A stretch of 64,000 bases of DNA from JAWWOL01 sp033851545. Its GTDB lineage: Bacteria > Actinomycetota > Actinomycetes > JAWWOL01. The notes under the pieces were generated by a model. The model had not been told where the DNA came from, searched no databases, and saw nothing but the letters and a program-made list of their open reading frames with translations. This document shows, in pieces, positions 53,509-62,483 of this stretch; position 1 is the first letter of the stretch, and every line of letters begins with the position of its first letter. The stretch lies in the NCBI GenBank assembly GCA_033851545.1, contig JAWWOO010000080.1, positions 33,144 to 97,143 of the forward strand. Direction: 5' to 3'. The position numbers and the translations under genes were made by a program.

Positions 53509-55623
53509 ATGACCAGCGCCGAGGATGCCCGCGTGCGTCCCGTCACCGCATCCACCGACCGCGCCGCGGTGCCCACCAGCGGACTGGCCGCCTGGGTGGC
53601 CGCGGCACCGCTGGCGCTGTGCGCGGCGCTGGCCGCGCTCACCGCGGTTGCCGCGGTCTGCATGCTGGCCGGCGCCTACCGGCCGGCCGCCGTGCTGCCG
53701 CTGGGGCTGATCGCCGCGGCCGCTGTGGCGTGGGTGGTGCTCCGCCGGCTGCCCCCGACCCCGACCCGCACCCTGCTGCCCAACCTGCTGGCGGTCGCCG
53801 GCGTGTTGGCGACGGTGGCGTTCAACCTGAAGTACTCCGCGCAGGAGATCTGGGTCTTTCGTGACCCGTCGACCTACGCGCTGACCGGTGAGTGGCTGGC
53901 GCACCACGCGAGCGTGTGGATCCACACCCAGCCCGAGGTGTTCGGCACCGTGCCCGGGCTCAGCGACGGCTCGCTGGGCTTCGGGCACCTCAAGCCCGGG
54001 CTGGTCCAGTCGCAGTACCCCGACGCGGCCCCGATGCTGACCGCGATGGGTGGCTGGATCAGCGACGCGACGCTGCTGCGGGTGGCCCCGCTGATCGGTG
54101 GTGTCGCGCTGCTCGGCTTCTACGCCCTCGCCCGGTCGGTGGTCCGGGAGTGGTGGGCGCTGGGGGCGACCGCACTTCTGGCTATCTCGATGCCGATGAT
54201 CAACTTCAGCCGGGCGGTCTACAGCGAGCCGATCACGATGGTGTTCCTGCTCGGTGGCCTGGCGCTGCTGTTCGCCTGCGACGAGAGGGGTGGCTGGGGT
54301 CTGCACCTCGTCACGGGGATGGTGTTCGGGGCCACCGAGATCGCCCGCGTCGACGGCGGCCTCTACTTCGTGGCCATCGCCGGCTATGCGGTGATGCGGC
54401 TGGCCAGGGCGACCGTACGCCGGACGGCGGTCCTCGAGGTCGCGTCGATGGTCGCCGGCTGGGCCGTGCTGTTCGGCCTCGGGGTGGGCATGACGCACCA
54501 CCTCAGCCCGATCTACTGGGCCTCGCACGGCAAGGAGGCCGCCGGCCTGCTGGCCCCGGGCATCGGGGTCGCGCTGGTCGGGGTCGTCGTGGTCTGGCTG
54601 GCCTGGTCCGCCCCCGAGCGGCGCGAGCGCGCACTGGGGCTGGTGCCCCGTACGGCCTGGGCTGTCGCGGGGCTCATCGTGGTCGCTGCTGCCGTCGGTG
54701 CGACCCGCCCGCTGTGGCTGACGTCGCACCACCTGATCAATGCCGGCTTCACCGCGGCCGAGGCAAGCCTGCAGAAGGCCGACCACCTGACGATCGACGG
54801 CACCCGTGACTACGCCGAGAGCTCGTTGACCTGGATTGCCTGGTACTACGGCATTGTCGTGGTGATCGCCGGTGTCATCGGGGCCGCGTGGCTGGTGCTG
54901 CGGTTCGCCCGGTCGGGGCGCCCTGCGCTGCTCGGCTTCCTCCTGGTGTTCCTCGGGTCCTCGGTGCTGTTCCTGGCCTACCCCAACATCGCGCCGGACC
55001 AGATCTGGGTGATGCGGCGCTACCTGCCGATCGTGCTGCCCGGCTTCGTGATCGCCGCGGCCTACGTGGGGTGGCAGCTGACCCGCTTCGGCCGCGCCGC
55101 CCAGGCCGGTGTTGCGGTGCTGGTCCTGGTCAGCTTCGGGCTCGCGGCGAACACCTCGAGCAGCCTGGCCCGGGTCCGGCAGGCCGTGCCCGAGCTGGCG
55201 GAGGTCGAGAACATCTGCGCCAACCTGCCGGCCAACGCGGCGCTGCTGGTCGTGGGCGGCCTCACCCAGCCCTACACGATGACGGTGCGGTCCTACTGCC
55301 GTGTCCCGGTGGCCCAGCTGCCCGCGCCGACCGCTGCCACGCTGGTTGCCGTACGCAAGACCGCTGCGGCGCGTGGCAAGACCCTCATGGTGCTGGCGGA
55401 CGCCGTCGACGAGCTGCCGGTCGGTGCGGACGGCAAGCCGCCGGCCGACGGCACGGTGCAGCCGGTCTCCACGTTGACGATCGAGCAGTGGAACACCGTC
55501 ATCGGCCAGGCGGCGCACGCCTCCGGTCACCCGAAGCGCTCGATGTACCTCGTCGCGGTAGCACCCGACGGCACCGTGGCGACGCCGAAGGGCCAGCACG
55601 TCCTGACCAACGCCACGGGCTGA
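53509..55623 (+). CDS. Polytopic GT-C-like membrane protein, paralogue 3
   Basis: A 704-residue tandem duplicate of the preceding gene, 10 bases away. The same blocks occur in the same order: FRDPSTYALTGEWLAHHA, FSRAVYSEPITMVFLLGG, NIAPDQIWVMRRYLPIVLPG, LAEVENICANLP and TMTVRSYCRVPV. The helix number matches. Divergence is strongest in the cytoplasmic N-terminus and the C-terminal tail, so the two copies may act on different sugars or form a heterodimer. The gene ends just before the palindromic repeat at 55635. Confidence 0.8.
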   Translation: MTSAEDARVRPVTASTDRAAVPTSGLAAWVAAAPLALCAALAALTAVAAVCMLAGAYRPAAVLPLGLIAAAAVAWVVLRRLPPTPTRTLLPNLLAVAGVLATVAFNLKYSAQEIWVFRDPSTYALTGEWLAHHASVWIHTQPEVFGTVPGLSDGSLGFGHLKPGLVQSQYPDAAPMLTAMGGWISDATLLRVAPLIGGVALLGFYALARSVVREWWALGATALLAISMPMINFSRAVYSEPITMVFLLGGLALLFACDERGGWGLHLVTGMVFGATEIARVDGGLYFVAIAGYAVMRLARATVRRTAVLEVASMVAGWAVLFGLGVGMTHHLSPIYWASHGKEAAGLLAPGIGVALVGVVVVWLAWSAPERRERALGLVPRTAWAVAGLIVVAAAVGATRPLWLTSHHLINAGFTAAEASLQKADHLTIDGTRDYAESSLTWIAWYYGIVVVIAGVIGAAWLVLRFARSGRPALLGFLLVFLGSSVLFLAYPNIAPDQIWVMRRYLPIVLPGFVIAAAYVGWQLTRFGRAAQAGVAVLVLVSFGLAANTSSSLARVRQAVPELAEVENICANLPANAALLVVGGLTQPYTMTVRSYCRVPVAQLPAPTAATLVAVRKTAAARGKTLMVLADAVDELPVGADGKPPADGTVQPVSTLTIEQWNTVIGQAAHASGHPKRSMYLVAVAPDGTVATPKGQHVLTNATG

Positions 55624-55634
55624 CCTGGCCCGAG

Positions 55635-55703
55635 GCGCGACGATAGCGCCGCTATCGCCGGTTCCGAGGCCTCTGGGCGCCGACAGCGGCGCTATCGTCG
55701 CGC
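55635..55703. repeat. Long imperfect hairpin of the CGATAGCG palindrome family
   Basis: The arms 55635-55657 and 55681-55703 are complementary at 22 of 23 positions around a 23-base loop, and each arm itself contains a CGATAGCG-N-CGCTATCG-like palindrome. It sits between the convergent GT-C-like and methyltransferase genes and may stop transcription from both sides. It shares sequence with the array at 16703-16855. Confidence 0.85.
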
Positions 55704-55741
55704 GTGGGGGAGCGGCCGGTCGGGGCCTGGCGGGACGAACG

Positions 55742-56962
55742 TCAGCTGGGCGTCGTCGCCGTCACGGAGTATTCCTGGGCGCCGAACAGTACGTCGTTCA
55801 ACTTGCTCAGGGCGGTGTTGACCGTCGCGGCCCAGGCGGGCGCGTCCGCGTCGCTGACCAGCGGCAGGTGGTAGTCGCGCGCCGGCTCGTAGAACGCCAG
55901 GCGCACGTCGCGGAACCCGGCGCCCTCGCAGAGAAAGCTGAGCAGCGACGGATGCAGCGGCCGGACGTGCGTCGGGTCGAGGATGTAGCTGTTGCCGAGC
56001 ACGATCAGCGACGCGGGGTTGGGCGTCTCGGCGATGAAGATGCCGCCGGGCTTGAGCCGGCTCACCGAGAGTTCGAGGAGCTTGATCAGCGGGTCGAGCT
56101 CGAGGTGCTCGACCAGGTGGGTGGCGATGATCGCGCCGATCGAGCCGGGCGGCTGGCTCTCGAGGTAGTCGAGGCCGTCCTGCAGGCGTACGTCCAGGCC
56201 CTGGTCGCGGGCTTCGGCCACCATCGACGGATCGGTGTCGATGCCGACCGCTGCGACGCCCCGCTCGGCGAGCAGCCCGACCAGCTCGGCCCTGCCGCAC
56301 CCGATGTCGACCACCGGGGCGTGATCGGCCAGCACGTCCGCGTACCGCTTCTCGAGGTTGGCCAGCACGACTGCCGGGTCGCCGCGGAAACGCCGCTCGA
56401 AGCCCACGTAGTCGAACGACGCCGAGGACGGGCCGGCCGCAGCCGGGGCGCCGGGGGCGGGCGAGGAGGGCCCGATCGGGCGGGTGCTGTCGGAGGTGAG
56501 GGTACGGAGCCGGCGGTCGAGGCCGTTGACCCGTTCGCGCAGCTCGGCCAACCGCACGCCCGCCCCCTCGAGGCCGGTGGCCGGGGCGATGGCCATGCCG
56601 AGGCCTTCGAGCTGCTCGACGACGGAGAGCACCTGGCCCTTGAGCAGCTCGAGGTTGACGGTGGCTGCGTGGGTCTCGAGCCGGATCGTCTCCTCCTCGA
56701 TCCGCCGCGACTGCAGGGCCTGCAGCTGCTGCTCGAGCTGGGCGATCCGGTGCAGGGCGTGGTCGGTCGCCTCGATGTTGGGCTGGATGACCGGTCGCAC
56801 CCCGCGGGCGATGATCCGGCGGGCCTCACGCTTGCCCCTCGCCGCCAGCCGGTCGGCAAGGCGACGCTGGGCCGAGGCGGCCAGCGGCGGCAACGCTGCT
56901 ACGACCGGGGCCGGGGTCAGCCGGTCGGTGTGCTCACGCCCGAGGTCCGCGGGGAGTGCCAC
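55742..56962 (-). CDS. Methyltransferase with N-terminal coiled coil
   Basis: A 406-residue protein starting at GTG 56962 with AGGAG upstream. Residues about 60-160 are predicted coiled coil (HRIAQLEQQLQALQSRRIEEE, LAELRERVNGLDRRLRTL). The C-terminal class I methyltransferase domain has motif I APVVDIGCGRAELVGLLAE, acidic VGIDTD and ATHLVEHLELDPL. ETPNPASLIVLGNSYILDPTHVRPLHP is the usual motif of lipopolysaccharide-linked methyltransferases that regulate chain length (WbdD-like). The coiled coil could act as a molecular ruler. It is the last gene of a minus-strand unit of three. Confidence 0.87.
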   Translation of the reverse strand: MALPADLGREHTDRLTPAPVVAALPPLAASAQRRLADRLAARGKREARRIIARGVRPVIQPNIEATDHALHRIAQLEQQLQALQSRRIEEETIRLETHAATVNLELLKGQVLSVVEQLEGLGMAIAPATGLEGAGVRLAELRERVNGLDRRLRTLTSDSTRPIGPSSPAPGAPAAAGPSSASFDYVGFERRFRGDPAVVLANLEKRYADVLADHAPVVDIGCGRAELVGLLAERGVAAVGIDTDPSMVAEARDQGLDVRLQDGLDYLESQPPGSIGAIIATHLVEHLELDPLIKLLELSVSRLKPGGIFIAETPNPASLIVLGNSYILDPTHVRPLHPSLLSFLCEGAGFRDVRLAFYEPARDYHLPLVSDADAPAWAATVNTALSKLNDVLFGAQEYSVTATTPS

Positions 56963-57009
56963 CGGAGCTCCTGTCAGTCGGATGCCATGATCGTACGGTC
57001 TCGCGTCGT

Positions 57010-57924
57010 TCAGGTCGCGGGCGTCAACGTATCCGCAGCGTCGGCCAATCGGGTACGAACGTGCGCGTCGGTCGGCGTGCCGAGCAGCCGCAGGGCCAGC
57101 TCGACGGTCGGGAGCGGCGGCGCGGGCCGCGGGGGGGTGTCCGGCCACAGGCCGAGCCGGTCGACCAGGGTCATCGCCGCCCGCTCTGCATCATGGCTCT
57201 CGGCCCGCCGGTAGCCGCGCCACGACAGCCGTGAGGCCTCGACCGGGTCGGCACTCAGGGCCACCGCCGCAGCCGTACGGGCCCTGGCGGTCTCGGCGAC
57301 CAGCACCTCGGCCGGCGCGAGGGCACCCACGGCCGCCGCCGTCGCGGCGTTGGTGACGGTCGGCGCCGCCCAGGCGAGCGCCCGCATCAGCCAGCCCGGC
57401 TCGGTGACGACGACAGCCGCCGCTGCGCCCATCGCGGTCTCGACCAGGTCGACCTCGATCGGCTCGAGCGCGGCCGGCCGGCCGAAGACCCAGCCGGTCT
57501 CGAGCCGCTCGAGCAGGGCGTCCGGGGGCAGGCCGCGCCCGTGCCGCAGCCGCTCGCGGACGAACGGCGACATCGGCCGCCGACCGCCGAGATGCCGCCC
57601 GGTGGGAGCCCGCAGACCGCGGTCGCCGGCGGCCGCAACGACGGTCGGGTCGTCGGAAAGGATCACCGTCGCCGTACGGAAGGCGTCGCTGGTGATGTCC
57701 TCGGCCTGCGCCCACAGGGCGACCCGTACGCCGGCAGGGGCGAGGTGCAGGCCCTCGGCGGTGGCCAGGATGGCGGTCGGCTTGCCGGCGGCCGGGTCCA
57801 GCGTCGCCGGCAGGCACCACTCGTGCAGCGCGACCAGCAGCGGCAGTGCGCCCTCCGGCGGTCTGCGGGTGAGCGCGAGGCCGAGCAGCGGTAGCACCGG
57901 CTCAGCGCGAGGCACGTCGGTCAT
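57010..57924 (-). CDS. GT-B-like protein, possibly inactive glycosyltransferase
   Basis: A 304-residue protein whose start overlaps the stop of the upstream GT4 gene (ATGA). It has alternating strand-helix segments and a late block VVVTEPGWLMRALAWAAPTVTNAATAAAVGA that recalls the donor-binding helix of GT4 enzymes, but the usual E-x7-E motif is not clear. It may be a degenerate GT-B subunit that partners the preceding glycosyltransferase. I do not recognise a named family. Confidence 0.6.
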   Translation of the reverse strand: MTDVPRAEPVLPLLGLALTRRPPEGALPLLVALHEWCLPATLDPAAGKPTAILATAEGLHLAPAGVRVALWAQAEDITSDAFRTATVILSDDPTVVAAAGDRGLRAPTGRHLGGRRPMSPFVRERLRHGRGLPPDALLERLETGWVFGRPAALEPIEVDLVETAMGAAAAVVVTEPGWLMRALAWAAPTVTNAATAAAVGALAPAEVLVAETARARTAAAVALSADPVEASRLSWRGYRRAESHDAERAAMTLVDRLGLWPDTPPRPAPPLPTVELALRLLGTPTDAHVRTRLADAADTLTPAT

Positions 57925-58934
57925 CCGGCGAGCAGCTTTTCGACCACCGGCCGCCACGACATGCCACCGACCCGGTCCCGCCCCGCCGCGCCCATGCGGG
58001 CGGCCAGCTCGCGGTCGGCTGCCAGCTTGTCGATCGCCTCGCCGATCGCCTCGGGGGTGCCGTCGGTGATGAACCCGTTGACCCCGTCCTCGACCCACTC
58101 GAGCACGCCACCGGAGTCCTTGGCCGTGATCACCGGCTTGCCGGCCTTGAACGCTTGCAGCGTCACATAGCCGTAGTCCTCGTCGGCCGGCGGGTAGACG
58201 ACCGCGAGGCAGCCGGCGTAGAGCTCGACCAGCCGCTCGTCGGAGACGAAGCCGGCCAGCTCGAGCCGGTCGTCCACGCCCACCCGTGCCGCGAGCGTGG
58301 CGAGCTCGTCGAGCATCGACCCGCGGCCGGCCACGACACCCCGTACGGACGGGTCGCAGTGCGCGAGCGCCTCGACGGTGAGCTGGGGCCGCTTGTTGTT
58401 CTCGAGCCGGGTGGGGCTGAACACGTAGTCGCCGTAGGGGCCCTCGTGCAGCCGGTCGTGCAGCGGCGCCGGGTGGTAGAGGGGGGTGCTCGAGAGGCCG
58501 TTGAACCGGGCCAGCCGGTCGGTCACCACCTGGGAGATGGTGTAGATGCTCGAGTGCTCCTCGAGCGCCCGGTTGTCCCACTCGCCCAGCAGCCGCTGGG
58601 TCTCGAGTGAGATGTCGTCGTAGCCGAAGTCGGACCAGGCGGCGTCGGCGGCGTCGTAGGCGCCCCGGTGCTGGTGGGTCAGCCAGCTCACCTTGCGCGG
58701 GTGCTTGGCGTAGTAGGAGGGGAAGTTGGTCGTGATCACCAGGTCGCAGTCGAGGGGGACCATGCGCCAGGCGAGCGGCGCGTCGAAGAGCCGGCCCTTC
58801 TCCCAGCCGACCGGGATCCGGACCAGCTCGGCCCGGTGACCCTCGGCCCGCAGCGCGGTGACGAGGTTCTCCTGCAGCAGCTCGGCCCCGCCCCGTACGA
58901 ACGGCACTTGCGCGCCGCAGACGATCACGTCCAC
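57921..58934 (-). CDS. Family 4 glycosyltransferase
   Basis: A 337-residue GT-B enzyme starting at GTG 58934 with GGGGAGGAGAGG upstream. The N-terminal domain begins VDVIVCGAQVPFVRGGAELLQ (the GG loop), and the C-terminal donor domain has LVELYAGCLAVVYPPADEDYGYVTLQAFKAGKPVI with the E-x7-E-like region. It should transfer a sugar from an NDP-sugar in the cytosol. It is the first gene of a minus-strand operon (GT4, GT-B-like, methyltransferase), divergent from the ABC exporter. Confidence 0.92.
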   Translation of the reverse strand: MDVIVCGAQVPFVRGGAELLQENLVTALRAEGHRAELVRIPVGWEKGRLFDAPLAWRMVPLDCDLVITTNFPSYYAKHPRKVSWLTHQHRGAYDAADAAWSDFGYDDISLETQRLLGEWDNRALEEHSSIYTISQVVTDRLARFNGLSSTPLYHPAPLHDRLHEGPYGDYVFSPTRLENNKRPQLTVEALAHCDPSVRGVVAGRGSMLDELATLAARVGVDDRLELAGFVSDERLVELYAGCLAVVYPPADEDYGYVTLQAFKAGKPVITAKDSGGVLEWVEDGVNGFITDGTPEAIGEAIDKLAADRELAARMGAAGRDRVGGMSWRPVVEKLLAG

Positions 58935-58993
58935 GTGTCGACCTCTCCTCCCCGGCCACACCCTCGGTTACCGGGGCAAGGACCGTGGGGCCG

Positions 58994-59000
58994 TACTATA
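58994..59000. promoter_or_regulatory. Possible shared -10 region of divergent promoters
   Basis: TACTATA reads as TACTAT on the plus strand (toward the ABC exporter) and TATAGT on the minus strand (toward the GT4 operon). It is the only AT-rich spot in the spacer. No strong -35 was seen for either direction. Confidence 0.4.
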
Positions 59001-59022
59001 TCGGTGGCGGGTGTGAGCTCCG

Positions 59023-60090
59023 GTGAGCACCGCCTCGCGGTCGTCTGCCAGGCCGCCGTCCTTGCCGTCGAGCAGAGGGACCTCTTTGTCCACCCAGACC
59101 CCGATCCGCCCCACGGCTGACGAGCCGAACAGCCACGTGCACGGTGAGGCCTGGGTCGAGCAGCTGCCGATGCAGCGGGTGCACTCCCACCAGAGCTTCT
59201 TCCGCGGGTTCGGCGGGACGGTCAAGGAGATCTGGCAGTACCGTCAGCTGCTCGGGCAGCTGACCCGCAAAGAGCTCAAGGTCAAATACAAGGACAGCGT
59301 CCTCGGCTTCCTCTGGACGCTGATCCGCCCGCTGCTCCAGCTGCTCGTCTACAGCATCGCCGTCGGTGGGTTCCTCGGGAACAGCCGCTCCATCCCGGAG
59401 TTCGGTGTCTACCTGTTCACCGGTCTGCTCTGCTGGACGTTCTTCACCGACATCATCGGCGGCTGCACCGGCTCGATCGTCAGCAACGCCGGCCTGGTCA
59501 AGAAGGTCTACTTCCCGCGCGAGATGTTCCCGCTCTCCGTGGTGGGCGCCGCCGCGATCAACTTCCTGCTGCAGTGCCTGGTCCTGATCGGGGCCTACGC
59601 CTGGAACCGGCAGTGGCCGCACCCGGACAACTTCCTGCTCATCCCGCTCGGCCTCCTGGTGGTGGTCCTTTTCGGCACGGCGCTCGGCCTGCTGCTCGCA
59701 GCGTCCAACGTCTACCTCCGCGACGTGCAGTACCTCGTCGAGGTCAGCCTGCTGTTCTGGTTCTGGATGACCCCGATCGTCTACGCCTGGACCCAGGTGA
59801 GGGACAAGTTGGCGGCCAACTACGACTGGCTGCTGCAGATCTATCTCGCCAACCCGATGTGCGACGTGGTGCTCGCGTTCCAGAAGGCGCTGTGGCCCGG
59901 TGGCCGGCTGACCATCTACAACAAGGACGCGACGACGGGCCAGCTCGTGCCCGTACACGGCAGCGAGCACATCTACACCGGCAACCTCTACGGCCGACTC
60001 GGCATCCTGATCGGTGTCTGCCTCGTCCTGCTGTGGCTGGCCCAGCGGATCTTCGCCCGTGCGCAGGGCAACTTCGCGCAGGAGCTCTGA
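59023..60090 (+). CDS. ABC transporter permease for polysaccharide export (Wzm type)
   Basis: A permease of the ABC-2 glycan-export family with six membrane helices. After a ~90-residue cytoplasmic N-terminus come the amphipathic YRQLLGQLTRKELKVKYKDSVLG motif, LGFLWTLIRPLLQLLVYSI, and LRDVQYLVEVSLLFWFWMTPIVY, all typical of Wzm/TagG-like permeases. With the next gene it forms a lipid-linked polysaccharide exporter. The start is uncertain: GTG 59023 is used here; TTG 59086 has an AGAGGGA site and would remove 21 residues. Confidence 0.92.
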   Translation: MSTASRSSARPPSLPSSRGTSLSTQTPIRPTADEPNSHVHGEAWVEQLPMQRVHSHQSFFRGFGGTVKEIWQYRQLLGQLTRKELKVKYKDSVLGFLWTLIRPLLQLLVYSIAVGGFLGNSRSIPEFGVYLFTGLLCWTFFTDIIGGCTGSIVSNAGLVKKVYFPREMFPLSVVGAAAINFLLQCLVLIGAYAWNRQWPHPDNFLLIPLGLLVVVLFGTALGLLLAASNVYLRDVQYLVEVSLLFWFWMTPIVYAWTQVRDKLAANYDWLLQIYLANPMCDVVLAFQKALWPGGRLTIYNKDATTGQLVPVHGSEHIYTGNLYGRLGILIGVCLVLLWLAQRIFARAQGNFAQEL

Positions 60091-60091
60091 G

Positions 60092-61270
60092 ATGAGCACA
60101 CCGATCGTCCGCGTCTCCGACGTGTCCAAGAAGTTCAACATCCACAAGGACAAGAACCTCAAGGAGCGGGTGGTCAACGCCGGCCGCTCGCGCAAGCACG
60201 CCGAGGAGTTCTGGGCGCTCAAGGACATCTCGTTCGAGCTCGAGGCCGGCAAGACGCTGGGCCTGATCGGGCACAACGGCTCGGGCAAGTCGACCCTGCT
60301 CAAGATCATCGGCGGGATCCTGACCCCCAACACCGGGTACGTCGAGCGGCGCGGCCGGCTGGCGGCACTGCTCGAGCTCGGCGCCGGCTTCCACGGCGAC
60401 CTGACCGGGCGCGAGAACGTCTACCTCAACGCCTCGATTCTCGGCCTGAGCCGCAAGCAGACCGAGATGTACTTCGACGAGATCGTCGACTTCTCCGGCA
60501 TCGAGCAGTTCATCGACACCCAGGTCAAGTTCTACTCCAGCGGCATGTACGTCCGGCTGGCGTTCTCGGTCGCCGTCCACGTCGATCCCGAGATCCTGCT
60601 GATCGACGAGGTCCTCGCGGTCGGCGACGAGCCGTTCCAGAAGAAGTGCCTCGACAAGATCCGTGCGTTCCAGCGCGATGGCCGGACGATCGTGTTCGTG
60701 ACCCACGGCCTGGACGTCGTACGGGCCCTGTGCGACCGGGCGATCATGCTCGACAAGGGCAAGATGGCGATCGACGGCACCCCCACCGACGTCCTGCGGG
60801 CGTTCCGCGACCAGTACAGCGTCGAGGCCTTGCCCGAAGCCGAGCGGGGCGACAAGCGGATCGAGATCGGCGAGGTCCTGGTCCAGGACGCGGCCGGCGT
60901 CGAGCGCAACCGGTTCGTGCCGGGGGACAACCTGTGCATCGACATCGAGCTCGAGGCCCACGAGCAGACCGACGACTGGAACGTCGGCATCGCGATCTTC
61001 AACAAGGACGACATCCTGGTGTACGGGACGAACACCCACGTCCAGCTGATGACGCTCGCGCCGTTCAGCCCTGGCCGCAAGCACGTGCGGTTCGCCTTCG
61101 ACGACATCGCGCTGACCGAGAGCCAGTACTACTGCACCGTCGCGGTGCACCCGACCAATGGCCCGGAATACCACCGGGTCGAGCGCAAGGCCGCGTTCCG
61201 CGTCTACACCGCCTCGCACGACGAGGGCCTGCTCTACCTGACCCCCAAGATCGAGGTGCTGGACACGTGA
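60092..61270 (+). CDS. ABC transporter ATPase with glycan-binding C-terminus (Wzt type)
   Basis: A 392-residue ATPase. Walker A is GHNGSGKST at 60-68, the Q-loop follows, the signature is YSSGMYVRLAF near 150, Walker B is ILLIDEVLAVGDE, and the H-loop is VTHGLD. Residues from about 250 form a separate beta-sandwich domain like Wzt-C, which recognises the finished chain end (often a methylated or otherwise capped terminus). This fits the methyltransferases nearby. Its ATG lies 1 base after the permease stop codon. Confidence 0.93.
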   Translation: MSTPIVRVSDVSKKFNIHKDKNLKERVVNAGRSRKHAEEFWALKDISFELEAGKTLGLIGHNGSGKSTLLKIIGGILTPNTGYVERRGRLAALLELGAGFHGDLTGRENVYLNASILGLSRKQTEMYFDEIVDFSGIEQFIDTQVKFYSSGMYVRLAFSVAVHVDPEILLIDEVLAVGDEPFQKKCLDKIRAFQRDGRTIVFVTHGLDVVRALCDRAIMLDKGKMAIDGTPTDVLRAFRDQYSVEALPEAERGDKRIEIGEVLVQDAAGVERNRFVPGDNLCIDIELEAHEQTDDWNVGIAIFNKDDILVYGTNTHVQLMTLAPFSPGRKHVRFAFDDIALTESQYYCTVAVHPTNGPEYHRVERKAAFRVYTASHDEGLLYLTPKIEVLDT

Positions 61271-62475
61271 GCGACAGTCCCGAGACCGTCGTACGCGAAG
61301 GTCGCATCGGCCTCGTGCCGGCCCGGTTCGGTGAAGGCATGGTCGGCGGCGCCGAGATCGTCCTGCACCAGATGGCCAAGCGGCTGCAGGACCGAGGCTG
61401 GGACGTCGAAATCCTCACGACCACGGCGATGAACCATCACACCTGGGAGAGCGAGCTGCCCGCCGGGACCTCGGTCTCCGACGACGGGCTGACGGTGCAC
61501 CGGTTTCCCGCCGTCTTCCACCAGACCGAGGAGCGGCAGAAGCTCGAGGCCGCGATCATGGCCGGGCATCCGGTCTCGATCGCCGACCAGCAGCGCTGGA
61601 TCAACAGCGGGATGCGCTCGCCCGAGCTGTTCCACCACCTGCTCGACCACGCGGACGACTACCGGGCGCTGATCTTCACCCCGTACCCCACCTGGCTCGC
61701 CTTCGCCTGCTCCCAGCTGCTGCCGGAGCGCAGCGTCCTGTGGACGTGTCTGCACGACGAGCCCTACGCCTACCTCGAGCTGTTCCAGCCGATGTTCACC
61801 GGGGTGGCCGGGTTGCTGCTGCAGACCGAGCCCGAGCACGAGCTGGCGCACCGGATCGCCGAGCTCGGGCCGCACGCCGTGGTCGGCTGCGGGGTCGAGA
61901 TCCCGCAGAGCTATGACCCCGAGGGGTTCCGGAAGCGCTACGGCATCGAGGGCCGGTTCCTGCTCTACGCCGGCCGCCGCGAGGGGGCCAAGGGCTGGGA
62001 GACCCTGCTCGACCAGCTGGCAGCGGCGACCGAGCGCCGCGACCTGCCGTTCACGCTGGTGACCATGGGCGGTGGCGACGTCAACCCGCCGGAGTGGTTC
62101 AAGGACAAGGTGATCGACGTCGGTTTCCTCTCCGACGGCGAACGAGACAATGCCTACGCCGCGGCTGATGCCTACATCCAGCCGTCGCAGTACGAAGCCT
62201 TCTCCCGTACGGTCATGGAGGCCTGGCTGGCCGGCACTCTGGTCATCGCCAACGGCGGTTCCGAGGTCGTCGCCGAGCACTGCGCGCGCTCGGGCGCCGG
62301 CCTGGTCTACCAGGACGAGCTCGAGCTGGAGGAGGCGCTGGTGTTCCTGGCGGAGGCGCCCCAGGCTGCTGCCGAGGTGGCGGCGAACGGCCGGGCCTAC
62401 GTCATCGACAACTACCGGTGGGAGGTCGTGCTCGACAAGGTCGAGGACGCCCTGGTCCGCTGGACCGCGAGCTGA
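61267..62475 (+). CDS. Family 4 glycosyltransferase
   Basis: A 402-residue GT-B enzyme starting at GTG 61267, which overlaps the ATPase stop by 4 bases. The N-terminal loop is VPARFGEGMVGGAEIVLHQMA; the donor domain begins LLYAGRREGAKGWETLL and contains YAAADAYIQPSQYEAFSRTVMEAWLAGT with the E-x7-E motif. As part of the export operon it probably builds the chain or its primer. The donor sugar cannot be told. Confidence 0.92.
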   Translation: MSDSPETVVREGRIGLVPARFGEGMVGGAEIVLHQMAKRLQDRGWDVEILTTTAMNHHTWESELPAGTSVSDDGLTVHRFPAVFHQTEERQKLEAAIMAGHPVSIADQQRWINSGMRSPELFHHLLDHADDYRALIFTPYPTWLAFACSQLLPERSVLWTCLHDEPYAYLELFQPMFTGVAGLLLQTEPEHELAHRIAELGPHAVVGCGVEIPQSYDPEGFRKRYGIEGRFLLYAGRREGAKGWETLLDQLAAATERRDLPFTLVTMGGGDVNPPEWFKDKVIDVGFLSDGERDNAYAAADAYIQPSQYEAFSRTVMEAWLAGTLVIANGGSEVVAEHCARSGAGLVYQDELELEEALVFLAEAPQAAAEVAANGRAYVIDNYRWEVVLDKVEDALVRWTAS

Positions 62476-62483
62476 GGAGCGGC

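Noticed and set aside
50616..53663. Very long antisense open frame opposite the sulfatase-like and GT-C-like genes
   Set aside because: Arg/Gly/Gln-rich shadow translation without motifs; the plus-strand genes explain the region.
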